Notes under the pieces: generated by a model
Database searches by the model: none
What the model was told of the DNA's origin: nothing
What the model saw: only the letters and a program-made list of their open reading frames with translations
Program-made: the position numbers and the translations under genes
Part shown: in pieces, positions 5,089-11,904 of the stretch
Position numbering within the stretch: position 1 is the first letter of the stretch
How the letters are laid out: each line of letters opens with the position of its first letter
Assembly: GCA_031260545.1 (NCBI GenBank)
Contig: JAIRJQ010000060.1
Location: forward strand, 1-11,904
DNA length: 11,904 bases
Reading direction: 5' to 3'
Origin: Methanomassiliicoccaceae archaeon
GTDB lineage: Archaea > Thermoplasmatota > Thermoplasmata > Methanomassiliicoccales > Methanomethylophilaceae

Positions 5089-5319
5089 CTAACGTATGTC
5101 TGTCTCGTCGTGCGCCAGAACTTCGTTCCACAGTTCGATCGTTCTCATTGCTTCCTCTTCGTCCATCACCTCAATGGCGAAGCCGGCGTGAACGACCACC
5201 CAATCTCCGATCTTTGTTTCTACCATCGTTATGTTCGCTTTTCTGATGACGCCGCCGAAATCTATGTCTGCGGTATCATCATTCATCGAAATTATCTTTC
5301 CGGGGAGCGCCAGGCACAT
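5089..5319 (-). CDS. hypC: HypC, [NiFe]-hydrogenase maturation chaperone
   Basis: Small chaperone that, with HypD, carries the Fe(CN)2CO unit and delivers it to the large subunit of [NiFe] hydrogenases. The diagnostic N terminus MCLALPGKI is intact, with the essential Cys2; GDWVVVHAGFAIEVMDEEEA is the second family block (usually HVGFAI). Length of 76 residues is normal. The start follows the nac stop by 9 nt, and a GAGGTGA Shine-Dalgarno overlaps that stop, so the two genes are probably co-transcribed. No other hyp or hydrogenase gene is in the window; its presence implies the organism makes a [NiFe] hydrogenase elsewhere. Confidence 0.95.
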   Translation of the reverse strand: MCLALPGKIISMNDDTADIDFGGVIRKANITMVETKIGDWVVVHAGFAIEVMDEEEAMRTIELWNEVLAHDETDIR

Positions 5320-5328
5320 TTTTTCACC

Positions 5329-5694
5329 TCATGACGTCATTATCTTGATGATCGCTTCCGCCGGCTGCCCTCCGACGGCCTGCAATGCGTTCACTGCCGT
5401 TTCCTTATCGCATCCCGTCTGTGACATCACAAGTTCGATATCCTCCGCAGGTATCACTTCTCCGGTGCTCTCGTCCACGGATCCAACGGGTCTTGATTCC
5501 GGCTCGCCCGAGATCTGATATGTTTTCGTGCCCTGCACTTCCATGATGCTCACCTCAGGATACTTAAAAACAAGTTCCTCATTGGGCATTCTGATGACCA
5601 CTTCCGATACATCCTTCAGATCGGTATTCCGGATGCCCATCTTCTTCATCGCCTGTTTCATTTGGCGCGGGTTTATCTTTCCCATTCCTGACAT
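5329..5694 (-). CDS. nac: Nascent polypeptide-associated complex protein (archaeal NAC)
   Basis: Ribosome-associated factor that shields emerging chains; in archaea it is a homodimer of alpha-NAC-like subunits. A basic N terminus with INPRQMKQAMKKMGI is followed by the NAC barrel (about residues 25-70: DVSEVVIRMPNEELVFKYPE, QGTKTYQISGE) and a C-terminal UBA domain (about 80-121: AEDIELVMSQTGCDKETAVN, then GGQPAEAIIKI). At 121 residues it matches archaeal homologues. ATG 5694 is preferred to the in-frame TTG at 5700 because a GAGG lies 7 nt before it. A promoter sits in the 30-bp gap after alaX, and hypC follows within 10 nt. Confidence 0.95.
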   Translation of the reverse strand: MSGMGKINPRQMKQAMKKMGIRNTDLKDVSEVVIRMPNEELVFKYPEVSIMEVQGTKTYQISGEPESRPVGSVDESTGEVIPAEDIELVMSQTGCDKETAVNALQAVGGQPAEAIIKIMTS

Positions 5695-5714
5695 ATTCAA
5701 TCCTCATATTGTAG

Positions 5715-5728
5715 CTTTTAATTAATTT
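5715..5728 (-). promoter_or_regulatory. TATA box for nac-hypC
   Basis: Minus strand reads AAATTAATTAAAAG in the short gap between the alaX stop and the nac start. The spacing predicts a very short leader holding the GAGG Shine-Dalgarno. Confidence 0.5.
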
Positions 5729-5730
5729 TC

Positions 5731-6906
5731 CTATTCAAGCGCGTTCTTTACGGATCTCAGAAGATCATTCAGTATGTTATCCGCATTCGTTACATCCTGA
5801 ACGCCGCCCTGCGCAAAATCCTTTTTGCCGCCGCCTTTGCCGCCCGCGCCTCCCATGACCTCCTTCAGAACGGAAGAGCAGTCGACGCGGTTCGAACCGG
5901 ATGACATCATAACGGACAGCGAATCCCCCTTTATCAGGAGAACAGCGATGCCGCCGTTATTTTTCACCTTCTCGGCGGCATCCGTGATGATCTTTCTTTC
6001 ATCGGTCTCAAATATTCCCGAATATACGGCAATTCCGCCGATCGTTTCCGGTCTCATGTCATTGACCATTCTCTGCAGAGCGGCCTTCATCTGCTCTTTT
6101 CTCGCATCGCTGTCATGTTTAAGGTTCTGCAAGGCCTTCACGGAATCCTCTGTTCTTGTACCGAGGATCTCGGACATCTGCACACACGTGTTAGCAAGCT
6201 CCAGCGATCTTACGAGCGCGTCGTTGCCGACCCTGAAATGAACAGCAAAACCATCCTTTCCCGCAGAAACCTTTCTGTCCACGAGTACCGCTCCTATCTC
6301 TTCCGTTTCTCGGACATGTATGCCGCCGCATGCGGCAGTATCGACATCGCCGATCTCCACAACGGTAACAAGATCATCATCGATCCTGTCAAGTTTCACA
6401 CGCACAGTTTCCATGTCTGGGTCATCCTTTTCCATTGTGCTTTTTGTAACGGAATGGTTATCCTTTATCGCAGTGTTCACAAATTCCTGCGCCTTTCGTA
6501 TATCGTCCCATCCCACGTCCCTGTCCACGACCACATACTTGCTTTCGGGGGAGATGAATATCTTCACGATGCATATTTCCGGAACACTGCGTTTCAGACC
6601 TCCGAACAAAAGATGTTCCGAAGTGTGACCCTTCATGAGATCATAACGTCTGTCCCAATCGACGCTGCACCATACGTCATCGCCTTTCTTCATACCGTGT
6701 CCCGGAACTTTATGTAATATGTCATCGCCTTTCATCTTGACATCAGTGACCTTCAGGCCGCATATCATCCCCAGATCGTTCACCTGCCCGCCTCCCCCTG
6801 GGTAGAACGCTGTTGCGTCCAGGGAGACCCAATCATTATCCACGGATGTCACTTTTCCTTCGAACTCGAAGACGTACGCATCCTGTTCGTATATCCTTAT
6901 GAGCAT
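5731..6906 (-). CDS. alaX: Alanyl-tRNA editing protein AlaX, long form
   Basis: Free-standing homologue of the AlaRS editing domain; hydrolyses Ser-tRNA(Ala), and in some members Gly-tRNA(Ala). Over 391 residues: an N-terminal barrel with TAFYPGGGGQVNDLG (32-46), the zinc motif HTSEH (H94, H98), completed by CGGIH (C193, H197), a helical linker, then a DHHA1/C-Ala domain with a glycine-rich GGAGGKGGGKKDFAQGG. No AlaRS catalytic core is present. Carrying C-Ala makes it the AlaX-L type, about the size of the Pyrococcus protein. The TATA box about 29 bp upstream implies leaderless translation. It is divergent from aspS across 94 bp, so two tRNA-charging functions share one regulatory gap. Confidence 0.93.
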   Translation of the reverse strand: MLIRIYEQDAYVFEFEGKVTSVDNDWVSLDATAFYPGGGGQVNDLGMICGLKVTDVKMKGDDILHKVPGHGMKKGDDVWCSVDWDRRYDLMKGHTSEHLLFGGLKRSVPEICIVKIFISPESKYVVVDRDVGWDDIRKAQEFVNTAIKDNHSVTKSTMEKDDPDMETVRVKLDRIDDDLVTVVEIGDVDTAACGGIHVRETEEIGAVLVDRKVSAGKDGFAVHFRVGNDALVRSLELANTCVQMSEILGTRTEDSVKALQNLKHDSDARKEQMKAALQRMVNDMRPETIGGIAVYSGIFETDERKIITDAAEKVKNNGGIAVLLIKGDSLSVMMSSGSNRVDCSSVLKEVMGGAGGKGGGKKDFAQGGVQDVTNADNILNDLLRSVKNALE

Positions 6907-6928
6907 AACACCGACGAATATGCGTTGT

Positions 6929-6941
6929 ACTTAATAAACAC
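6929..6941 (-). promoter_or_regulatory. TATA box of alaX
   Basis: Minus strand reads GTGTTTATTAAGT; its centre is about 29 bp from the alaX ATG, which predicts a leader of no more than a few bases. Confidence 0.65.
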
Positions 6942-6953
6942 GCGAGTGCATGA

Positions 6954-6977
6954 GTTTTAATACATTGCAATATTAAA
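6954..6977 (+). promoter_or_regulatory. Promoter region of aspS
   Basis: Two overlapping candidates: GTTTTAATAC (6954-6963) would give a leader of about 17 nt that includes CAGAGGGAT as Shine-Dalgarno, and CAATATTAAAG (6968-6978) would give a nearly leaderless message. The sequence does not decide between them. Confidence 0.5.
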
Positions 6978-7000
6978 GAGCGACAGGCAGAGGGATTCTA

Positions 7001-8806
7001 ATGAGGCGGACCCATACATGCGGAGAAATACGGTCTGCGGACATCGGTAAAAAGGTGTGCCTGCAGGGGTGGGTAAGATTCTCCAGAGACCACGGGGGAG
7101 TGGAGTTCATAGATCTTGCGGACGCATACGGGATAACACAACTTGTGTTCGACCCGGAGGACATTTCCAGCGGCGCTGATAAGAATAGTATATCCCTGGC
7201 CTTGAAGGGCTTCACGAGAGAATCCGTCGTTTCTGTTGACGGCGTGGTGAGAAAAAGAGTGGAAGGTACGGACGATCCGAAGAACAAGACCGGTGAGGTC
7301 GAAGTTCTGATAACAAAGGCGGAAGTCCTTAACAGATCGAATTCCCCTCCGTTCGAGCTCGGCGATCAAAAAGAATCAGTGCTTCCGGGAGAGGAAACAA
7401 GACTCAGATACCGTTACCTTGACCTGAGAAGGACGGAGATGATCGAAGCACTGAGATTCAGGCACAAGTTCATTTCCGCAGCTCGCGGATATTTGGAGAA
7501 GAACGGGTTCGTTGAAGTTGAGACGCCAATGCTTACAAAGAGCACACCCGAGGGCGCAAGGGACTACATAGTTCCGTCAAGGGTGCATCCCGGCACGTTC
7601 TATGCGTTACCGCAGTCGCCGCAGCTGTTCAAGCAGATGCTCATGATAGGGAGCATGGACCGTTATTATCAAATTGCAAGATGTTTCCGCGATGAGGACT
7701 CGCGTGCGGACCGCCAGCCGGAGTTCACGCAGCTCGATATAGAGATGTCGTTCGTCGATATGAAGGACATACAGGACACGATAGAGGGATTATTGGTGCA
7801 CGTATGGAAGGCGATCTACGGAAAGAAGCTGGAAACGCCGTTCATGAGGATATCTTTCGAAGATGCGATGAACAAATACGGATCGGACAAACCGGATCTG
7901 AGATACGATCTGCCGATGATCCATATCACAAATATCGTAAAGGATGCGCCGTACGAGATATTCCAGAAAGTATTGTCCGCCGGCGGCATCATCACAGGAT
8001 TTAACGTCAAGAAAGAGATGGCAGGGGACAAGATAGGAAGGAACGAGATCGATCGGCTGATCGATTTCGTGAAGAAGAACGGCCTCGGAGGGATGACGTG
8101 GATGCGTGCCACGAAAGACTCGCTGGACAGCAACATTGTGAAGTATTTCACTCCGGACGTCCTGTCAAAGCTGAAGAAAGAGATGGACGTCAAAGAAGGC
8201 GATCTGCTGTTATTATTGGCAGGCCCGAGAAAAAGGGTGCTTGAAACAGGCGGCCAACTCAGGAAAAAGCTGGCGGAGGATCTCGAACTATTTGACAAGG
8301 GCACATTCAAATTCGCATGGCTTATCGACTGCCCGATGTTCGAGATAGATCCGGCATCTGGCAAGAAGGACGCGTTCCATCATCCGTTCGTTCATCCCAC
8401 GACATCCCTGGACATTGCGAACGTCGGAGGCGCGTCATTCGACCTTATAATGAACGGCAGCGAACTGGGAAGCGGATCGCAAAGGATACACGACCCGGAA
8501 GTCCAAAGACAGATATTCAGAATGCTCGGCATTTCAGAGGAGAAGATAGGGACGGACTTCGGATTCTTCCTCGAAGCGCTGGGTTACGGTGCGCCGCCGC
8601 ACGGCGGCATCGCGCTGGGCGTAGACAGATTGGTGAGCATACTCCTGAACAGAGAAACGATACGTGATGTCATCGCATTCCCGAAGAACAAGAAAGGCCA
8701 GTCACTGCTGGACGGTTCGCCGCAGAAGGTGGATGACGATAAGCTGGAAGAGCTTCAGATACTGTCCATTGCGATAGACGATATCGACATCGAAGACATC
8801 AAGTGA
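7001..8806 (+). CDS. aspS: Aspartyl-tRNA synthetase, bacterial type, probably non-discriminating
   Basis: Charges tRNA with aspartate in the cytoplasm. At 601 residues it is the bacterial form; archaeal AspRS is about 430-440. Order: OB-fold anticodon domain (1-110) with GWVRFSRDHGGVEFIDL, catalytic core with RYRYLDLRR and EGARDYIVPS, motif 2 around 226-246 (RCFRDEDSRADRQPEFTQLD), a bacterial GAD insertion (about 290-420), then HHPF, NGSELGSGSQRIHD, and motif 3 GGIALGVDRLV (535-545). His31 in SRDHGG and Gly89 in RVEGT match residues that, in the Pseudomonas enzyme, permit tRNA(Asn) as substrate; discriminating enzymes such as E. coli's have Leu and Lys there. It converges on gatCAB with only 15 bp between stops. 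Acquisition from bacteria is inferred. Confidence 0.95.
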   Translation: MRRTHTCGEIRSADIGKKVCLQGWVRFSRDHGGVEFIDLADAYGITQLVFDPEDISSGADKNSISLALKGFTRESVVSVDGVVRKRVEGTDDPKNKTGEVEVLITKAEVLNRSNSPPFELGDQKESVLPGEETRLRYRYLDLRRTEMIEALRFRHKFISAARGYLEKNGFVEVETPMLTKSTPEGARDYIVPSRVHPGTFYALPQSPQLFKQMLMIGSMDRYYQIARCFRDEDSRADRQPEFTQLDIEMSFVDMKDIQDTIEGLLVHVWKAIYGKKLETPFMRISFEDAMNKYGSDKPDLRYDLPMIHITNIVKDAPYEIFQKVLSAGGIITGFNVKKEMAGDKIGRNEIDRLIDFVKKNGLGGMTWMRATKDSLDSNIVKYFTPDVLSKLKKEMDVKEGDLLLLLAGPRKRVLETGGQLRKKLAEDLELFDKGTFKFAWLIDCPMFEIDPASGKKDAFHHPFVHPTTSLDIANVGGASFDLIMNGSELGSGSQRIHDPEVQRQIFRMLGISEEKIGTDFGFFLEALGYGAPPHGGIALGVDRLVSILLNRETIRDVIAFPKNKKGQSLLDGSPQKVDDDKLEELQILSIAIDDIDIEDIK

Positions 8807-8821
8807 TGCCGTTCTGCAGCG

Positions 8822-10159
8822 TCAGATCATCCCGTTCAGTATCCTCTTCGTCGCTTCGACCACATCGGATGACGAGTACGAACCGCCGGATTCTTTCATG
8901 ACGATACCGATAATCCTGTTGGCAGCTTTATCGCTCTTTTTATAGTCTGAAATGACGGAAGGATTCTCATCGATCGCCTTTTTGATCAGTGCGTCAAGGT
9001 CGGCGCTGTTCTTCTTCATGTTCTCGGGGTCCTCTCCGAAAATGAACGCTTTCAGCCTCATTGAGCATTCGGTACGGTTGATCTCATCCTTCTCATATTG
9101 AATTACGATATCTGTGATACCATCTCTCTTTTCATTGATCTGGCTCTCTAATGTTTTCCACCCGGAGCTTATCGGTCCGGTTATCCACATCAGGGCGTTC
9201 TTTGCACTTATTTTCCGTGCAAGATGCTCAAAGAGGGCCGCCATGCTCACCGAGGTGTTCACGATCTGTTTTGCTATCTTCTCGTCGATGCCATATTCCT
9301 TCTGAAGACGTATCGCCATGTTCAGAGGACTTTCCTTTGTTGTTATCGTATCTGCGATCTTCTTCACGTTGATGGCACCGAGGTCCGGCTCGCCGATGTA
9401 CGCGTAATCCCCTTCGAACGCCTTTTTACGTGCCGCGGTCGTCACTTTCCGTTCCTCGTCGTAATGTCTCGTTTCTCGGGATATCTTACCGCCGGATTTG
9501 ATGACCTTAGTTTGTCTCACAGCTTCGAACGTAAGCGCACGCTCCACGTTCTTGAGGCCGGTGACGTTCTTCACCTCGCATCTTTCCGAACCTGCCATCG
9601 ATATATTGCAATCCACCCGTATACTGCGCTCCCCGTCATCGGGAAGGTCTACGACGTGCCTTATATCATTCAGCAAGGCCTTCAGGAACTCTCTGGCCTC
9701 GGCCGGGGACGAGATGTCCGGGTCTGTGACGATCTCAACGAGAGGCATAACACTCCTGTTGTAGTCGATCAACGCACCGTCGCCGGATTTCTTCATGCTT
9801 CCCGGGTCCTCCTCTAAATGCGCCCTTGTGATGCCTATGCGCTTTTTATCAAGGTAATACTCGCCGGCGTTGCCTATGGGGGTCTCATACTGCGTTATCT
9901 GATAATGTCTGCACAGATCGGGATAGAAATAGATCTTCCGGGAGAACCATGCGACGTCCGGGACCGTACAGTTGAGTAACCTGGCAAGCTTTATGCCGAT
10001 CACAACGGCCTCTTTGTTCAATGACGGTCTGGTACCGGGCATCCCCATGCATCCGGGGCATATGTGCTCATTCGGACCGCTGGCTCCCGTGGCGGGACAC
10101 GAACAGAACATCTTGGATCTTGTGGGAAGTTGAACATGTATCTCCAATCCTATCTTCAT
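8822..10159 (-). CDS. gatB: GatB, tRNA-binding/kinase subunit of Asp/Glu-tRNA amidotransferase
   Basis: Activates the side-chain carboxyl of Asp-tRNA(Asn) or Glu-tRNA(Gln) with ATP and receives ammonia from GatA. The N terminus GLEIHVQL (4-11) is followed by a zinc cluster C19, C21, C34, C37 (CSCP and CPGC). YNRSVMPLVEIVTDPD, RCEVKNVTGLKNVERAL and RKKAFEGDYAYIGEPDLG are standard GatB blocks. The C-terminal 150 residues include the GatB/YqeY tail (IGIVMKESGGSYSSSDVVEA) that recognises the tRNA. At 445 residues it is slightly shorter than bacterial GatB. The ATG overlaps the gatA stop as ATGA. All key residues look intact, in contrast with GatA. Confidence 0.95.
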   Translation of the reverse strand: MKIGLEIHVQLPTRSKMFCSCPATGASGPNEHICPGCMGMPGTRPSLNKEAVVIGIKLARLLNCTVPDVAWFSRKIYFYPDLCRHYQITQYETPIGNAGEYYLDKKRIGITRAHLEEDPGSMKKSGDGALIDYNRSVMPLVEIVTDPDISSPAEAREFLKALLNDIRHVVDLPDDGERSIRVDCNISMAGSERCEVKNVTGLKNVERALTFEAVRQTKVIKSGGKISRETRHYDEERKVTTAARKKAFEGDYAYIGEPDLGAINVKKIADTITTKESPLNMAIRLQKEYGIDEKIAKQIVNTSVSMAALFEHLARKISAKNALMWITGPISSGWKTLESQINEKRDGITDIVIQYEKDEINRTECSMRLKAFIFGEDPENMKKNSADLDALIKKAIDENPSVISDYKKSDKAANRIIGIVMKESGGSYSSSDVVEATKRILNGMI

Positions 10160-11457
10160 GGGGACACCTCCGGGACCTTTATCTTAAATGATCTTTCGCA
10201 AAGTTCCGCTGCCGATAAGAGAACATCCTCGTTCCAGTGGTCGGAGACGAACTGTATGCCCATCGGCATACCATCGGAATATCCGCATGGTGCGGAGAGA
10301 GAAGGAAGCCCGCAGAACACCGAAGGCACCGTGAATCGGGAGGCCATGTAAGAGTCCATCGAGTTCATTTTTTCGATCTCGGTGAACTTCAGAGCTATGA
10401 ACGGCATCGTTGGCGTCAATACTGCATCATGAGTTCTGAGAACATCCTTATAACCGTTCAGGACAAGCTGTCTCACGCCGAGCGCCCTAAGATAAAATGT
10501 CCTTCTGTTGTCGCCCAGCGTCATATACGTTCCCATGGCCGTTCTGAGCTTCGCCTCGCGTCCTAAGTATTTCGTTCTGAATGAGACGAAGTAATCATTG
10601 AACGGTAACGACAGATCGCCATCCTGGCGGCCGCACCGCATCCCGCAGTATTTCGCAAGGTTCGTAGCGGCCTCCGTCACACTGAGAATGTAGTGCGCAG
10701 GCATTGCGTATCTCAAGTTGGACATATCTACATATTCTATATCGATCGACATGCCCTTCAAAACATCCAGTGAATCATTGAACGCTTTGCGGACAGCGTC
10801 GCTCACGCCGTCCGTAACATTCTTCGGTACCGCGACCGACCTCAGTTTCCTCTTTCCGATCTTCAATTCCGGCTGGGTCGCGGTGACCAGATCTTTTTCA
10901 TCCTTTCCGGAAATGACCGGCAAGAATTTTTTCAGCAGTTCGCTTCCCATCGCGAACAACCCTATCGGACCCATCGAACTCACGGAATCGATCTGTCCGT
11001 AGCGTGAGACGCGCCCGTGTGTAGGCGTCAGACCGAACACTCCGCATAATGCCGCCGGCACAGATATTGAACCTCCGGCGGATGTGCCCAGTGCTATATG
11101 TCCGTCCAGAACGGCGGAAGCACATGCGGCACCTCCGCACGAACCGCCGCACGACCTCTCGGGATCGAAGGGATTTTTAGGAGTATCGACACCGGCCGCT
11201 GAAAATGCACTCATCCCGAACTCACTCATATTTGTTTTTCCGATGACCGAACATCCGGCCGCGTTCATACGCGATACGACGGTAGCATCGAACACAGGAT
11301 AGTATCCGTCGAGTATCCTTGACCCGGCGGTAGCCTGCAGACCTTTGACAAGTATGTCATCAGACACCGAGAATGCCGTTCTTTTAATGTTGAACGACGG
11401 AACGGTCTCACTGAATATGTTATATTTTTTATCGATGTCACGCGGGTCAGAGGTCAT
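10156..11457 (-). CDS. gatA: GatA-like amidase subunit with altered catalytic residues
   Basis: Amidase-signature protein that should release ammonia from glutamine for GatB. Identity rests on gene order (gatC-gatA-gatB), GKTNMSEFGMSAFSAAG, TPKNPFDPERSCGGSCGG, CGVFGLTPTHGRVSRYG and the C-terminal LTPTMPFIAL and GLPSLSAP blocks. The cis-Ser (S106) and nucleophile Ser (S130) are present with the standard 24-residue spacing. The catalytic Lys, normally in a KDN motif, is Ser32 (FSVSDDILVKG); the second Ser of GGSSGG is Cys107; the usual GSDTGGSIR reads GTSAGGSIS. The region before the lysine site is about 31 residues against about 78 in bacterial GatA, and total length is 433 against about 485. 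The glutaminase may be weak, unconventional or lost. The frame is otherwise uninterrupted. Confidence 0.88.
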   Translation of the reverse strand: MTSDPRDIDKKYNIFSETVPSFNIKRTAFSVSDDILVKGLQATAGSRILDGYYPVFDATVVSRMNAAGCSVIGKTNMSEFGMSAFSAAGVDTPKNPFDPERSCGGSCGGAACASAVLDGHIALGTSAGGSISVPAALCGVFGLTPTHGRVSRYGQIDSVSSMGPIGLFAMGSELLKKFLPVISGKDEKDLVTATQPELKIGKRKLRSVAVPKNVTDGVSDAVRKAFNDSLDVLKGMSIDIEYVDMSNLRYAMPAHYILSVTEAATNLAKYCGMRCGRQDGDLSLPFNDYFVSFRTKYLGREAKLRTAMGTYMTLGDNRRTFYLRALGVRQLVLNGYKDVLRTHDAVLTPTMPFIALKFTEIEKMNSMDSYMASRFTVPSVFCGLPSLSAPCGYSDGMPMGIQFVSDHWNEDVLLSAAELCERSFKIKVPEVSP

Positions 11458-11726
11458 ACTATCTTCGGCCCCCTGACAAATCCATCGTAGGTGCTCATGC
11501 TCTTCAGCATCTCGGCAATGTTATCATTCACAACAGGGACATCCTCTCTCAGCGAATCGGAAACGCCGACGGGGTCAAAACAGAATGAATCGCACGCAGG
11601 GGCATCATTCAGGGTATTCAGAAGTTCAAATATCTTATCTGTTTCTTCCTTAAATCCTTTAAGCTCATCGTCGGTAAGTTCTATCCGCGCAAAGCCTGCC
11701 ACGCGCCTGATCGTCTCCATATCCAT
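11454..11726 (-). CDS. gatC: GatC, stabilising subunit of GatCAB
   Basis: Small subunit that wraps around the GatA-GatB interface. The 90 residues show the family pattern: an N-terminal helix with ETIRRVAGFARIELTDDEL, a second helix (FKEETDKIFELLNTLND), then the extended segment with LREDVPV and a C-terminal DGFVRGPKIV, normally the part that contacts GatA. The start at 11726 has a GGTGA Shine-Dalgarno 4 nt upstream. The stop overlaps the gatA ATG (ATGA). First gene of the gatC-gatA-gatB transcript. Confidence 0.92.
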   Translation of the reverse strand: MDMETIRRVAGFARIELTDDELKGFKEETDKIFELLNTLNDAPACDSFCFDPVGVSDSLREDVPVVNDNIAEMLKSMSTYDGFVRGPKIV

Positions 11727-11904
11727 GATGTCACCGAGTCACCATTACAGGCATGTTTTATTTATTTTTCTAATGACAACTGTTCAGGTAGCGGTCCAGG
11801 CAATGAGGTCGGGGCACCTTTTTCCATAAAATAAATACTATTTTAAATTAAATAATATACTAGATATAATTAAAATAGATGATATTAAATATAATACGCA
11901 GATT
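11727..11904. other. Intergenic region, strongly AT-rich at the right edge
   Basis: It holds the gatC promoter and, from about 11827 to the end, a tract of nearly pure A and T with only a few G or C. I see no gene in it. A 21-codon open frame on the minus strand (11762-11827) has no supporting feature. The last eight bases (CGCAGATT) equal the start of the direct repeat at 460 and 743, which may be chance. Confidence 0.6.
11755..11770 (-). promoter_or_regulatory. TATA box of gatC-gatA-gatB
   Basis: Minus strand reads GAAAAATAAATAAAAC. Its centre lies about 35 bp before the gatC ATG, predicting a leader of about 10 nt that carries the GGTGA Shine-Dalgarno. Confidence 0.55.

Noticed and set aside
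5825..6241. Plus-strand open frame antisense to alaX
   Set aside because: Its proline-rich opening is the complement of the glycine-rich C-Ala motif; a shadow frame.
11780..11825. tRNA or other RNA gene in the GC-richer patch before gatC
   Set aside because: No T-loop GTTCGA sequence, no anticodon arm and no closing acceptor stem on either strand.
11762..11827. 21-codon minus-strand open frame ahead of gatC, as a leader peptide
   Set aside because: It has no run of Asn or Gln codons, no attenuator-like hairpins and no Shine-Dalgarno; it overlaps the gatC TATA box.

Overview
The window is archaeal. It carries RadB, archaeal NAC, isopentenyl phosphate kinase (the archaeal mevalonate variant) and type 2 IPP isomerase. 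TATA elements sit about 25-30 bp ahead of ATG codons that have little or no leader, and many genes are coupled by 4-nt ATGA overlaps. A 5S rRNA gene standing alone between protein genes, together with HypC (a [NiFe]-hydrogenase maturation factor) and GatCAB, points to the Thermoplasmata, most likely a Methanomassiliicoccales-like methanogen. That placement is inference from gene content; no marker in the window proves it.

Layout. Positions 1-214 (minus) hold the 5' end of a stand-alone bud32. Positions 215-614 are a gene-poor divergent region packed with palindromes centred on GAATTC or GGATTCC. Positions 615-893 (plus) encode an unrecognised 92-residue protein that carries a further copy of the palindrome and ends in an ATGA overlap with radB (890-1624). 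On the minus strand, 4428-1621 is a tight isoprenoid operon: isopentenyl phosphate kinase, IPP isomerase, GGPP synthase. It makes the chain precursor of archaeal lipids, and its last gene overlaps the radB stop tail to tail. A solitary 5S rRNA gene (4633-4510, minus) has its own TATA box and oligo-T terminator. Upstream of it, all minus, are an unknown 124-residue protein, hypC, nac and the long-form alanyl-tRNA editing protein alaX. Divergent from alaX, aspS (7001-8806, plus) encodes a bacterial-type aspartyl-tRNA synthetase. It converges on gatC-gatA-gatB (11726-8822, minus), the tRNA-dependent amidotransferase. The last 180 bases are promoter and AT-rich intergenic DNA.

How the genes work together. 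One half of the window supplies the prenyl chain for membrane lipids. The other half is concerned with correct aminoacyl-tRNA: AlaX clears mischarged tRNA(Ala), while AspRS plus GatCAB can make Asn-tRNA(Asn) indirectly. AspRS has the His31 and Gly89 residues expected of a non-discriminating enzyme, which fits that route.

Three points stand out. The palindrome family at 333-780 is arranged partly as a ~132-bp tandem unit, with one copy inside an open reading frame. GatA lacks the amidase catalytic lysine and several neighbouring conserved residues although its partners look intact. AspRS appears to be a bacterial-type replacement of the archaeal enzyme.
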